From contig OY770021.1 in the NCBI GenBank assembly GCA_963669315.1, positions 620,001-684,000 of the forward strand: a stretch of 64,000 bases of DNA, written 5' to 3'. Shown here piece after piece: positions 54,822-63,304 of this stretch. Within the stretch, counting starts at the first letter, position 1, and each line of letters begins with the position of its first letter. Origin of the DNA: SZUA-547 sp963669315 (lineage in GTDB: Bacteria > Pseudomonadota > Alphaproteobacteria > Rhodobacterales > Rhodobacteraceae). The position numbers and the translations under genes are program-made. The notes under the pieces were generated by a model. It had not been told where the DNA came from. It saw only the letters and a program-made list of their open reading frames with translations, and ran no database searches.

Positions 54822-57428
54822 CTATTCAGCCGCCGCACCCAACACTTCATCCGTGGACCCGTTTTGGACCATACGGCCCATCTCGATCACGATAGTCCGA
54901 TCCAGACGGCGCGCGCCAACATCGGTCGTCACACCGTAAAGTAGGCCGATTTCACCCAGTTGGGATATGATTAATTCGAACAGCTTTACGTCGTCTGCGC
55001 TGGCGGTCGCAGCGACGCCGTCCAATATCAGGAAGCGCGGCTTGCGCACCAGCGCGCGGATCAGAGCCAGACGCATCCTGGAGGATGACGACATGCCCGC
55101 CCCTCCGGAAGAGATCGGCGTATCCAGCGCAGCAACCTTAACTTCCTGCTCCAAATTGAGTTCATGCAACGCGACCTTCAGGAAGTCGTCGATCTTGCCC
55201 CACCGATCACGGCGATTAAGACGCGGTCTGCCGACCAGAAGATTGTCGCGCAGAGACAGCCCTGGGATGAACTTGTGAGAATCGAACGCAACCAACGGGC
55301 CATCAGCTGACCTGACCGGCTCCATCATCTCGCGCGCCTCCAGCACGGCGGCGCGCCATTTGTCGTTCATCACGCCAAGACGATGCCTGGCCGGGTTAAG
55401 TTCGAATGCGACGCCGGCGAGTCTCGCCCGGTCGCGCATCTTCACGTTCTCGAGGCCCTTCTCCGCCGCCCGCGCCACGATCCGCTCATAGTCCGGCAGG
55501 TCTTCGATGCGGAAGAAGTTCATGTCCTTCATCAATCGGGAGTCGGCCGAAACCGTGCGCAGCAGCTCCGTCATCGCGGCGACGACGTCGAGCCCAATAT
55601 TGGCGAGGGCGAACCCCGCTGGCGTGCCCTGAAGAACACCCCGGATTTCCGGCGCCATGACCATGTCCTTCAGGCGACCTGGTCCGGATTTGGGCATCGC
55701 AAACAGAACGTTCTCGGCAACGGTCGCGTTATCGTTGAACTTGTCGCGATCCCAGAATTCGACGACATCTGCGATGTTCTCATAGGCGTCGTCGCCGCGT
55801 TCGGCCAGAGTCTTGCGCGCCCGCGCAATTTCGATCGCGAGATGAGGATGCTGCTCAGAATCGATCTTGGCGTTCAACCCCAGGCCGCGCAATTCCGCCT
55901 CAAGCCCAAAAGAGTCGCATAGACGGATGAGACGATTGTCGAATTCTCTGGCCCCATCAACACCGCTCAACTCGTAATCGGTCCAGTCCAGGGCGCTGTC
56001 GGTTTCAAGATTGGCCGTGCGGCGCGCTTCGGCCAATCGCTCCCGCAATTCATCATTAGCGGCCGCCTCGTCGAACTCGGGCGGTCGCAAGACGCCGTAG
56101 CGCATGTTGTCACGCAGCGATCCCGAGAACACGGCCGGGGCGCTATCGACAAAAGCGAGCGCGGCCGAAACCTTTGCATAGGACGTATCCGCGATATTGC
56201 GCCCGCCCATCGTGACCGACCCCGCCTCTGGATTCATCAGGCCGGCGGCGAGTTGCAAGAACGTATCGCGTCCGCAGCTATCGGCGCCGAACACAGCGAT
56301 GCGCGAGCCGGGCTCTATCTCGGTCGTAACGCTTTTTAGCCCGCCGGATCCGCCAATCGCTTCTGCGGATACGCCTTTGAATCCCAGCGCGCCGGTCAGA
56401 GGCGCCTCGTCTTCCTCGGGGAACAGGCGGCGGCGAGGCTCCATATCCGCCGCGTCAAACCGCTCCACGATCGTGGCGTAGCGCACGCGCATGTCGGCCT
56501 GAAGCTGATAGTAGTTCAGCAGCTCTTTCCATGGCCCCGCAAGGTCTTTGTAGGCGGCAAGCACAGCGACCAGCGCCCCCAGATCAAGGCGGCCGATAAT
56601 CACCAGATACCCGCCGATCGAGTAGAACAGGAACGGCGTCATCTGATTGACGAAGTTGTTGACGAACTTGATCAGAAACTTGCGCCGGTAGATCGCGTAT
56701 CGAATATCGAAATTGCGATGCAGCGCGGCCGTCAGAGTCGCCAGCCGCCAAGGCGCGGCGGCGTTGGTGTGCACATCGCGCAGATTGGCCACCGCCTCGC
56801 CGATATCGTCCGACATGCCGCGGACATTGGCGATACGCTGATGCTGCAACATCACCACGCGCTTTTGCAGTTTTGGGATGATCCACGCCTGGATCGGGTA
56901 GAAAAAGATCGCGGCAGCGCCCAGGAACGGGTCCTGAATGAAAATGAAAGCCAGATAGACCGCCAGCATGCCGCCCTGGAAGGCGGGGACGGCCACGGCG
57001 GCCGATACGAAACCGCTTAACGGCTCGACCTCGGCGGTGACCATCTGCACGATCTCGCCCGGGCTGGCCTTGCGATACTCGCTGGGGCGCATCCGCATGA
57101 CCCGCTCGTAAAGATCATACCGTAATCGCCTGAGCATGCGTTCGCCGACCACGCCCCGATACGTGTTGAAGAAGTATTTCACCACGTTGTTCAGGACGAC
57201 CATCGCAAAGAATGTGCCGCAGAGCAGGAAAAGATAGGGAATCTGGTCGAATTCCATCGACAGAACGTCTCGCGGGAAATCGACCCCCTGCAGCGCGTCG
57301 TTAATGATGATCTTCGGCAATTCCAGCGAGATATAGACGATCGGAAATGAGATGATGGTGATCAGAACCAGATAGATCTGGCTCCGCGCGCTGTGCTTCA
57401 GCACCCATCGGAAAAGGCTTTTCTCCAC
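54822..57428 (-). CDS. ABC-exporter-like membrane protein with degenerate, expanded nucleotide-binding domain
   Basis: An 868-residue protein. Residues 1-320 form an ABC-exporter membrane domain with about six helices. Residues 345-868 follow the order of an ABC ATPase, but every catalytic motif is altered. Walker A is GADSCGRDT (381-389; Lys to Arg, Ser to Asp), the signature is MSSSSRMRLAL (779-789) and Walker B ends in ILDG (801-804; Glu to Gly). The H-loop reads VTTD (833-836). About 300 extra residues lie between Walker A and signature and contain three Q-loop-like segments (SGSLRDN, NATVAEN, GLSLRDN). The start is GTG with AGGAAGGC upstream. It is probably a regulatory or scaffold protein, not a pump. 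Confidence 0.85.
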   Translation of the reverse strand: MEKSLFRWVLKHSARSQIYLVLITIISFPIVYISLELPKIIINDALQGVDFPRDVLSMEFDQIPYLFLLCGTFFAMVVLNNVVKYFFNTYRGVVGERMLRRLRYDLYERVMRMRPSEYRKASPGEIVQMVTAEVEPLSGFVSAAVAVPAFQGGMLAVYLAFIFIQDPFLGAAAIFFYPIQAWIIPKLQKRVVMLQHQRIANVRGMSDDIGEAVANLRDVHTNAAAPWRLATLTAALHRNFDIRYAIYRRKFLIKFVNNFVNQMTPFLFYSIGGYLVIIGRLDLGALVAVLAAYKDLAGPWKELLNYYQLQADMRVRYATIVERFDAADMEPRRRLFPEEDEAPLTGALGFKGVSAEAIGGSGGLKSVTTEIEPGSRIAVFGADSCGRDTFLQLAAGLMNPEAGSVTMGGRNIADTSYAKVSAALAFVDSAPAVFSGSLRDNMRYGVLRPPEFDEAAANDELRERLAEARRTANLETDSALDWTDYELSGVDGAREFDNRLIRLCDSFGLEAELRGLGLNAKIDSEQHPHLAIEIARARKTLAERGDDAYENIADVVEFWDRDKFNDNATVAENVLFAMPKSGPGRLKDMVMAPEIRGVLQGTPAGFALANIGLDVVAAMTELLRTVSADSRLMKDMNFFRIEDLPDYERIVARAAEKGLENVKMRDRARLAGVAFELNPARHRLGVMNDKWRAAVLEAREMMEPVRSADGPLVAFDSHKFIPGLSLRDNLLVGRPRLNRRDRWGKIDDFLKVALHELNLEQEVKVAALDTPISSGGAGMSSSSRMRLALIRALVRKPRFLILDGVAATASADDVKLFELIISQLGEIGLLYGVTTDVGARRLDRTIVIEMGRMVQNGSTDEVLGAAAE

Positions 57429-57482
57429 GCCTTCCTCGCCGTCCCTAATTCCGCCCGGGCCGCGCCCTTTGGCGGTCGCAGT

Positions 57483-57875
57483 TCACGCGATGACCAACGC
57501 CGCGGCGATCATCGCGATGTAGGTCAGTTGGTGAAACGCCTGATCCGCGCCCAGGGCCAGCCAGAATTCGCGGTCCACCATGGACCAGCCCTGCGTGCGA
57601 TTCATCCGTTCCTTAACCCAGTCACAGTGATAGTGGACAACAAACTCAGCCACAGCCAGCCCAATCACCCAATCGAGACCCGGGGCCATCAAAATCAACG
57701 CGGGCAATGAGCCAATCGCATGGCCGCCGGAATGGATCAGGCCGCCCGGATGTCCATATTTTCCCTTGTTCTCAAGCTGATACGTCGTCTGAAGCAGGAA
57801 ATCGAATATCCAGTGCTTCGCCTGAAACAGCAGCGCCGCCGCAAGGCAGATCTGAAGATCTGTCAGATTGCTCAT
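57483..57875 (-). CDS. DUF3307 membrane protein
   Basis: A 130-residue protein with three or four hydrophobic helices. The DUF3307 landmarks HWIFDFLLQTTYQLENKGKY, GLIHSGGHAIGSLPALI and a C-terminal DQAFHQLTYIAMI are present, with conserved His and Asp on one face. The function is unknown. It lies 54 nt before the degenerate ABC gene and is the first gene of that minus-strand trio. Confidence 0.85.
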   Translation of the reverse strand: MSNLTDLQICLAAALLFQAKHWIFDFLLQTTYQLENKGKYGHPGGLIHSGGHAIGSLPALILMAPGLDWVIGLAVAEFVVHYHCDWVKERMNRTQGWSMVDREFWLALGADQAFHQLTYIAMIAAALVIA

Positions 57876-58078
57876 CGGCCGATTGCCCGGAGGACAAAGG
57901 CGACATCGACTTGGCGTGAGACTAAAGCCATAAGGAAGAACGCACTCGCATCGGATACCTCAGAAATGACATTAACCTGTCCTGTTCTTTGGGGGAAGCA
58001 TCGCGGCGCAAGGTTAATTCACAATTGCCACGGCGCGCAGGTCTGCTATCTGCGAACAAGCAGTCTCGGAGACCCGCC

Positions 58079-59266
58079 ATGACCCTGTCGAACGGTGTGC
58101 ACTTTCTTTCGATACCCGGACCCAGCACGGTTCCGTCTCGTGTGCTGGCGGCGATGCACCGGCAATCGGCGAACATCTATGAGGGGCCGCTGGTCGAATT
58201 GACGGAAAGCCTGCTCGCTGATCTCAGTAAGATTACGAGGGGCGACGCGCGTAGCTTCATCTATGTATCCAACGGCCATGGCGTGTGGGAGGCCGCAATT
58301 TCGAACGTCTTCTCTCGCGGCGACAAGGCTCTGGTTCTGAACGCGGGCATGTTCGCTGCCGGTTGGGGCCAGATGGCCGAGGCGCTGGGCGTCGAGGTGG
58401 AGGTGATGAACGCGCCGCCGGGCGTCGCGATGGACCCCGAGGCGGTCGAGGCGCGGCTGCGCGACGACCGGGCGGGCGAGATCAAGGCGGTTCTGATCGC
58501 CCAGATTGATACAGCCTCGGGCGTCGCGAACGATATCGCCGCGATCCGAACCGCCATCGACGCGGCGGGGCATCCGGCGCTTTATATGGTCGATGTCATC
58601 GCCTCTCTCGGCTGCATGCAGTTCGAAATGGACGCGTGGGGCGTCGACGTCGCCGTCTCCGGCTCGCAAAAAGGCCTGATGACTCCGCCCGGCATCGCCT
58701 TCAACACGGTCGGACCGAAAGCGTTCGAGGCGCACAGGACCGCCGGGCTGCGCACCAGCTACTGGGACTGGACCCAGCGCATGGGCGACATGTTCTACCT
58801 CAATTTCTGCGGCACGGCGCCTTGCCAATTGATGTTCGGACTGCGTGAGGCGCTGGACATGCTGATTGAAGAAGGGCTGGAGGCGGCATGGGCGCGACAT
58901 GCAGCGCTGGCCGGCGCCGTACATGCGGCCGTCGAGGGCTGGTCGACAGGCGGCGCCATGGAGTTGTTGGTGAAAGACCCCGTACAGAGCGCGGCCTCGG
59001 TGACCACGATCCTGACGCCTGGATTCGACGCTGAGGCGCTGCGCCGCTACGCCGAAGATCAGCTTGGCGTCACGCTGGGGATCAGCATTCTACACCCCGC
59101 GCCCAGCCCCGCCTTTCGCATTGGTCACTTGGGCCATGTGAACGCGCCGATGTTGATGGGCGCGCTTGGCGCGGTGGAGACCGGGCTGAAAGCGCTGGGC
59201 GTTCCCCATGGCGACGGCCTCAGCGCCGCTGCGGCCGCGATGGCGAAGGCGGCGCCGGCGAGGTGA
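58079..59266 (+). CDS. Class V aminotransferase (serine/alanine--glyoxylate aminotransferase type)
   Basis: PLP enzyme of 395 residues starting MTLSNGVHFLSIPGPS. It has GPSTVPSRVLAAMHR, YVSNGHGVWEAAISN, VDVIASLGCMQFEMDAWGVD and the PLP lysine in SGSQKGLMTPPG. The sequence fits serine-glyoxylate or related transaminases. The product may feed glyoxylate metabolism, in line with the oxidase at the window start. The last codons are inside a 27-nt segment repeated at 63224-63250. Confidence 0.92.
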   Translation: MTLSNGVHFLSIPGPSTVPSRVLAAMHRQSANIYEGPLVELTESLLADLSKITRGDARSFIYVSNGHGVWEAAISNVFSRGDKALVLNAGMFAAGWGQMAEALGVEVEVMNAPPGVAMDPEAVEARLRDDRAGEIKAVLIAQIDTASGVANDIAAIRTAIDAAGHPALYMVDVIASLGCMQFEMDAWGVDVAVSGSQKGLMTPPGIAFNTVGPKAFEAHRTAGLRTSYWDWTQRMGDMFYLNFCGTAPCQLMFGLREALDMLIEEGLEAAWARHAALAGAVHAAVEGWSTGGAMELLVKDPVQSAASVTTILTPGFDAEALRRYAEDQLGVTLGISILHPAPSPAFRIGHLGHVNAPMLMGALGAVETGLKALGVPHGDGLSAAAAAMAKAAPAR

Positions 59267-59273
59267 CGTGAGG
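59247..59273 (+). repeat. Left copy of imperfect 27-nt direct repeat
   Basis: AGGCGGCGCCGGCGAGGT (59247-59264) recurs exactly at 63224-63241. After three mismatches GTGAGG also matches, giving 24 of 27. This copy covers the stop codon of the aminotransferase gene. Confidence 0.6.
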
Positions 59274-59497
59274 CTTGTCCTCATGCCTGAATGCCGGCCG
59301 ATTGAAAATCGTCCCATTCGGCGCGCCGACGACAAGTTGGCGCCGGTAAATCTGGCCAGTTCGAATGAGCGACAGAAGAAAACCAGCGAGCGTATAAACA
59401 GTTCTATTCACGTAGAGGTTTTGCTGCTTTGTCGGATCTCAGCGGATATTCCAGCGAAAGTCTCAACGCCGCCATCCATAGACGGCCAGGAGCCGCG

Positions 59498-60378
59498 ATG
59501 TTTGGAGCACTGATTGCGATCATCGGCGCAATAGCGGCGCCGAGCCTCGCAGTCGCGCAGGACCGCGGCCTTCATAACAGTTCGAAGGTATTCTCAGATC
59601 CGGTGGATGTATCTTGGCGGGATTGGTTTGATCCGCGTGAAATGGAACGTAGTTGGCGAGCGGCCCTCGTTCGAGTTCCAGCGGGAAAAGGCCGGTCCAA
59701 GCTTATGACAACCGGCGATTTGCATAACGAAAGAACTGGAATCGAAGGGAAAATACCAACCGTCATCTATATGCATGGCTGTAGCGGGATTTGGCCCGGC
59801 ACGCACTTGCGCACAGAGTTTCTTGCCGAGAACGGTTTTTTGGTCATCGCTCCCGCCAGCCTGGCCCGAGAAAAATATCCAGGTCATGCAACATTGAAAC
59901 GAGGGAGGGAGGCTTATACCGCGGCGCACTAAAAATGCGGCAGAGCGATGCCGGATACGCAATCGAAAAAGCACGGATGTTGTCTGTCGTCGATGGCGAC
60001 AACATCGTTTTGATGGGCTTTAGCGAAGGCGGAACCACAGCCGCCACATTCGAACCCGAAAACGAACGGCAACAAGTCAGGGCCAGAGTCGTTGAAGGCT
60101 GGACATGTCACGCTCCCTGGTCTGAACACCGGGGCGTAAACGCTCCAGAAAACGAACCCGTCCTGACCCTGTTGGCCGATCAGGACCCGTGGCATCAAAA
60201 TCAGTGGACGAAAGGAGACTGCGCCGAATTTTTGGACACGACCAATGGCAGCCGCTCGATAGTATACAAGGATGAATTATTGGCGCGCAGCCATGGATTG
60301 CTGGAGTTCCAATCCGTGCAGCAGGACGTTCTCAAATTCCTGGAAGAGACCCTGGACCTTCCTGAACCCAAAAATTGA
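59498..60378 (+). pseudogene. Frameshifted dienelactone-hydrolase-like exported alpha/beta hydrolase
   Basis: The 5' part (ATG 59498 with AGGAG upstream) encodes a signal peptide (LIAIIGAIAAPSLAVAQ) and VIYMHGCSGIWPGTHLR, and runs to a stop at 59932. The 3' part, one frame over and open to 60378, supplies REGGLYRGALKMRQSDAGYA, the nucleophile elbow LMGFSEGGTT (GxSxG) and the DQDPWH acid region. A single missing A in the run of five at 59871-59875 would join both into one hydrolase of about 293 residues. The cause may be a real mutation or a sequencing error in the homopolymer. Confidence 0.8.
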
Positions 60379-60390
60379 AGTGCGCCACGA

Positions 60391-60427
60391 CCGCCGATCT
60401 GTCGCAAAGTGAGCCTCGGATCGGCGG
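60391..60427. terminator. Inverted repeat between convergent genes
   Basis: CCGCCGATC (60391-60399) pairs with GATCGGCGG (60419-60427), a perfect 9-bp stem with a 19-nt loop, located between the stops of two convergent genes. There is no clear T-run on either side. It may be a bidirectional terminator. Confidence 0.45.
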
Positions 60428-60448
60428 CCGCCAGTTCGACTTGGCGCG

Positions 60449-61720
60449 CTATTGAGCCTTCTCATACCAGGGTTTCGCCGTCCGCCAGTCTTGGTCCTCC
60501 AAGCCATACTCCTTCATGTGCTCGTCGAGCATTTCATTCTGCGCGTTGAAGGCCGGACCATATTCTCCGCTAATGATGAATTCGCTGAAGGGGTTGGGCC
60601 AATCGGGATCCGGGCCGGGCTGCTTCGTTGGGCCAGGCACGCCACTGGCGCGGTCGGTGGAAACCGCCATGCGCTCTTTAACGCCGTCCTTGGTTACATT
60701 CCAAGTCATCATGTCCACAGCCATCGACAATGCTCCGTCATAGGTGGTTCGAATGCCTAAGAGCAGATCGTGATGCGACTCCTCCATCGAATGATAAGCG
60801 ACCGCGTGCCCCGGATTGATCTCACTCATGATCTTGCCGAAGGACGGGCCTGAGGTGTGGAATTCACAACAGGCGCGCCAGGCGAGCTGGGGCGCCTGGT
60901 TGTAGTCTTCGACGAAGAAGTCCGGGTTCGAAAACGCTTCGTGGATCACAAAATCAGCGTCCTTGGCGTACTCTATGAACCATTTGTTGGGCGCCGAGTC
61001 GCCGCCGAAGATAAGCTTCAGGCCAGCATATTCAATAATATAGCTGACTGGCCCATCGCCAGTGTGGATCGCCGGGATAGAGCGCACAACGATGCCATTC
61101 TCATCATAGACGACCGCATTTTCGGCTTTGTAGTCAAACTCGTGCACCGTGATTCCGCCAGCGCTGGGCGTAATTTGGAACGCCCGTGTCTGAAAGTCCC
61201 AGTTGAAGGCGCGCAGGAAACCGTCGATGGCATAGGCGGTCCCCATGTCTTCCGTTTGTCCGCTGGGCCCCCAGACTTCCAGCGGTACTGGCCGCCCCGC
61301 CGTCCAGCCGCCGGCCCACAGTGAGGCCAGATCGCCCCAGTGATCGGTATGAAGATGCGAAATGAAGACCTTGGTCAGATACTCGGCGGGAATCATTAGC
61401 GAGTTGATGTTGCGCATAGCGCCAGTGCCGAGATCAAAGATTATCTTCTCGCCATTGCCAAACTCGAACAAGAAACAAGCCGCCGCTTGACCGCGGCGCG
61501 CGTCGGGCATGCCGGTGCCACAGGCGACGACGCGCACTTCGTCTTCGGCCAAGACTTCGGTGCCGGGATAGTAAACGTAGCGGTCGGGCGCGATGACGTT
61601 CGGGCCGTCGACAACACCGCCTGCGGCTTGGGCGGATGGCACAGCCTGCCATACCGCGAGAGATGCGACGCCAAGCGCCACGCTTGCGAGGAGTTTTGTC
61701 GGTCGGGTTAACGCTTTCAT
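60449..61720 (-). CDS. Exported metallo-beta-lactamase-fold hydrolase (GntH-like)
   Basis: A secreted MBL-fold hydrolase of 423 residues. It has a signal peptide (LLASVALGVASLAVWQAV, cleavage near SAQA), VVACGTGMPDARRGQAA, the zinc motif ISHLHTDHWGDL, AIHTGDGPVSY, FGGDSAPNKW and the late His in HAVAYHSMEESHH. The series YDYKAENAVVY-like (here EFDYKAENAVVY) resembles proteins labelled GntH in guanitoxin biosynthesis. No other guanitoxin genes are present, so the substrate is open. It is divergent from the TetR gene and likely controlled by it. Confidence 0.88.
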   Translation of the reverse strand: MKALTRPTKLLASVALGVASLAVWQAVPSAQAAGGVVDGPNVIAPDRYVYYPGTEVLAEDEVRVVACGTGMPDARRGQAAACFLFEFGNGEKIIFDLGTGAMRNINSLMIPAEYLTKVFISHLHTDHWGDLASLWAGGWTAGRPVPLEVWGPSGQTEDMGTAYAIDGFLRAFNWDFQTRAFQITPSAGGITVHEFDYKAENAVVYDENGIVVRSIPAIHTGDGPVSYIIEYAGLKLIFGGDSAPNKWFIEYAKDADFVIHEAFSNPDFFVEDYNQAPQLAWRACCEFHTSGPSFGKIMSEINPGHAVAYHSMEESHHDLLLGIRTTYDGALSMAVDMMTWNVTKDGVKERMAVSTDRASGVPGPTKQPGPDPDWPNPFSEFIISGEYGPAFNAQNEMLDEHMKEYGLEDQDWRTAKPWYEKAQ

Positions 61721-61820
61721 GACTTTGGTTCCCCTGTCACAGACCGTCATCCAGTCGAAATGACTGGTTGGAATCGCTGATCGATTGGCGCTCACAATAA
61801 CGCCATCACGCCGAAATTAC

Positions 61821-61847
61821 TAGACGGCGCCGTCTATATAGTAGACG
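61821..61847. promoter_or_regulatory. Candidate TetR operator with three half-sites
   Basis: TAGACGGCGCCGTCTA (61821-61836) is a perfect 16-nt palindrome. CGTCTA (61831-61836) also forms a second inverted repeat with TAGACG (61842-61847) around TATAG. Three half-sites thus overlap between the divergent hydrolase and TetR genes, 51 nt before the TetR start. Confidence 0.75.
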
Positions 61848-61898
61848 CTATCGTACAGTTGTTGTCGGCATCGGTGAATACGCTGTAGTCTCAAAATC

Positions 61899-62474
61899 AT
61901 GAACTCCAAGGGTGAAAAAATACCGAGGCGCAAAGGACGGGTCTCAAAGACGGACTGGCTCGAAGCCGCTCTTGCCGAGCTTGAGCGCGGCGGCGTCGAC
62001 GCAGTGCGCATCGAACGGCTGGCCGAGCAGCTCTCGGTCGCAAAAAGCGGGTTCTATTGGCACTTCAAGAACCGGGACGAGTTGCTCAGGCAGGTCCTCG
62101 ATTACTGGTCGAGCGAGTTTACGGAAGTTATTAGGACTATTCCAAAGGCGCTGAGCGGGGAACCCGCTGCCCGACTGCGAAACATCGCTAAAATAATCGA
62201 CGAGAACGGGTTGGCCAGACATGACCTCGCGATCCGCGCCTGGGCGGCGCATGACGAGGTCGCCGCAGACACCGTTCGGAAAGTGACGAATTTCCGCCTG
62301 AATTTCATTGGAGGGATCTTCGAGGAACTGGGATTTGAGGGCGATGAGCTTGAAGCGCGCACACGCCTGTTCGTCTGCTATCACAGTATGGAGAACGCCG
62401 TGCTCCCCACCGCCGCCAAACGCAGGCAATCCAGGCTTTGGCGCCAGCAGCTGGATCTGCTTACCCGAAAATAG
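61899..62474 (+). CDS. TetR-family transcriptional regulator
   Basis: A 191-residue regulator. The N-terminal helix-turn-helix is typical: VDAVRIERLAEQLSVAKSGF followed by YWHFKNRDELLRQVLDYW. The C-terminal ligand domain is of the usual size. It stands divergent from the exported hydrolase gene with 178 nt between starts, which contain the three-half-site palindrome. It probably represses itself and the hydrolase. The ligand is unknown. Confidence 0.95.
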   Translation: MNSKGEKIPRRKGRVSKTDWLEAALAELERGGVDAVRIERLAEQLSVAKSGFYWHFKNRDELLRQVLDYWSSEFTEVIRTIPKALSGEPAARLRNIAKIIDENGLARHDLAIRAWAAHDEVAADTVRKVTNFRLNFIGGIFEELGFEGDELEARTRLFVCYHSMENAVLPTAAKRRQSRLWRQQLDLLTRK

Positions 62475-62543
62475 AGGGATGCATTCGACGGAATGATCTG
62501 GCGGAAGAGTCCCACGAAGGCCACGGTTGGACGAGCCGCGACC

Positions 62544-63071
62544 TCAGCTGATTTTCTCGATCAGAAAGTCGATCATGGCGCGGGTCTTCGCCGGCAGATT
62601 GTCACGGCTGGCGTAGGTCACATGCACGCGGACCGGGGGCGATCTGAAGTCAGGCAGGATCAGCATGAGGCTTCCGGCGTCTAATTCAGCCTGACAAACA
62701 ATCTGCGGAAGGCGGGTTATCACGCACCCCGCGAGGGCGAGCGCCTTCTCTGTGTGGGCGTCGTTGCATCGAACCCGCGGCGTGTTCGGCACGGAAATCA
62801 CGTCTCCGTCTTTGCCGGGATAGGACCAGCTTTGCGTGGTCCCGTGATGCGAGAAATCGATCAGGTCATGGTCTCTTAGTTCATCGGGGTGGCGCGGCTC
62901 GCCGTTGCGTTTCAGATAGGCGGGAGAGGCGACGGTGAGGCCCTGCGTGCAAAATATCTCTCGGGCGATCAGGTCCGAAATGGTCAGGTTCCCAATGCGA
63001 ACCAGCAAATCAATTCCTTCGCTGATCAGGTCGGCGCGCCGTTCGGAATCATCGATGTGAAGATCAACATC
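62544..63071 (-). pseudogene. LysR regulator remnant: effector-binding domain only
   Basis: About 175 residues match the C-terminal part of LysR-type regulators: DSERRADLISEGIDLLVRIG, LIAREIFCTQGLTVASPAYL, GEPRHPDELRDHDLIDF and a late VHVTYASRDNLPAKTRAMID. The helix-turn-helix domain and linker helix are absent. The frame stays open upstream to a GTG at 63326, but those residues are unlike LysR and run over a glyoxalase-like fragment on the other strand. It is probably inactive. Confidence 0.75.
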
Positions 63072-63173
63072 GGCATCCGCATCAGCGACCGGGAGGCTTC
63101 GGTCACGTTCTACGAGTTGCCGGGCTTCGAAATGATCGCCGATGGCGGTTTCGATGACGAGCATCACCCATCT
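63060..63173 (+). pseudogene. Glyoxalase/VOC N-terminal fragment
   Basis: On the plus strand INIGIRISDREASVTFYELP and the following GFEMIADGGFDDEH read like the first beta-alpha-beta unit of a VOC/glyoxalase protein (normally VGIRVSDxxxSxxFYxxLGFE). No start codon of its own or second module is present. It abuts the end of the LysR homology head to head within about 10 nt. Confidence 0.55.
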
Positions 63174-63223
63174 GGCGACGGCGCTCAGCCTCTCCATCGA
63201 AGTTGCGGCGGCGCCGTTGGCCG

Positions 63224-63250
63224 AGGCGGCGCCGGCGAGGTTCTGTGAGG
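63224..63250 (+). repeat. Right copy of imperfect 27-nt direct repeat
   Basis: It shares 18 exact bases and 24 of 27 in all with 59247-59273, in the same orientation. It lies in the remnant zone between the VOC fragment and the intact VOC gene. Confidence 0.6.
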
Positions 63251-63304
63251 GATCGTGCGCATCGCCCGTGTCTGAGTATCTGCGAAATCTGACCAGCAAC
63301 AGAG

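Noticed and set aside
59865..59935. Programmed -1 frameshift in the hydrolase gene
   Set aside because: The A run is not in the required X XXY YYZ phase for the incoming frame and no downstream stem was obvious; mutation or sequence error is simpler.
61899..62474. TetR as an efflux regulator
   Set aside because: No transporter gene is adjacent; the divergent partner is a hydrolase, so efflux control is not supported.
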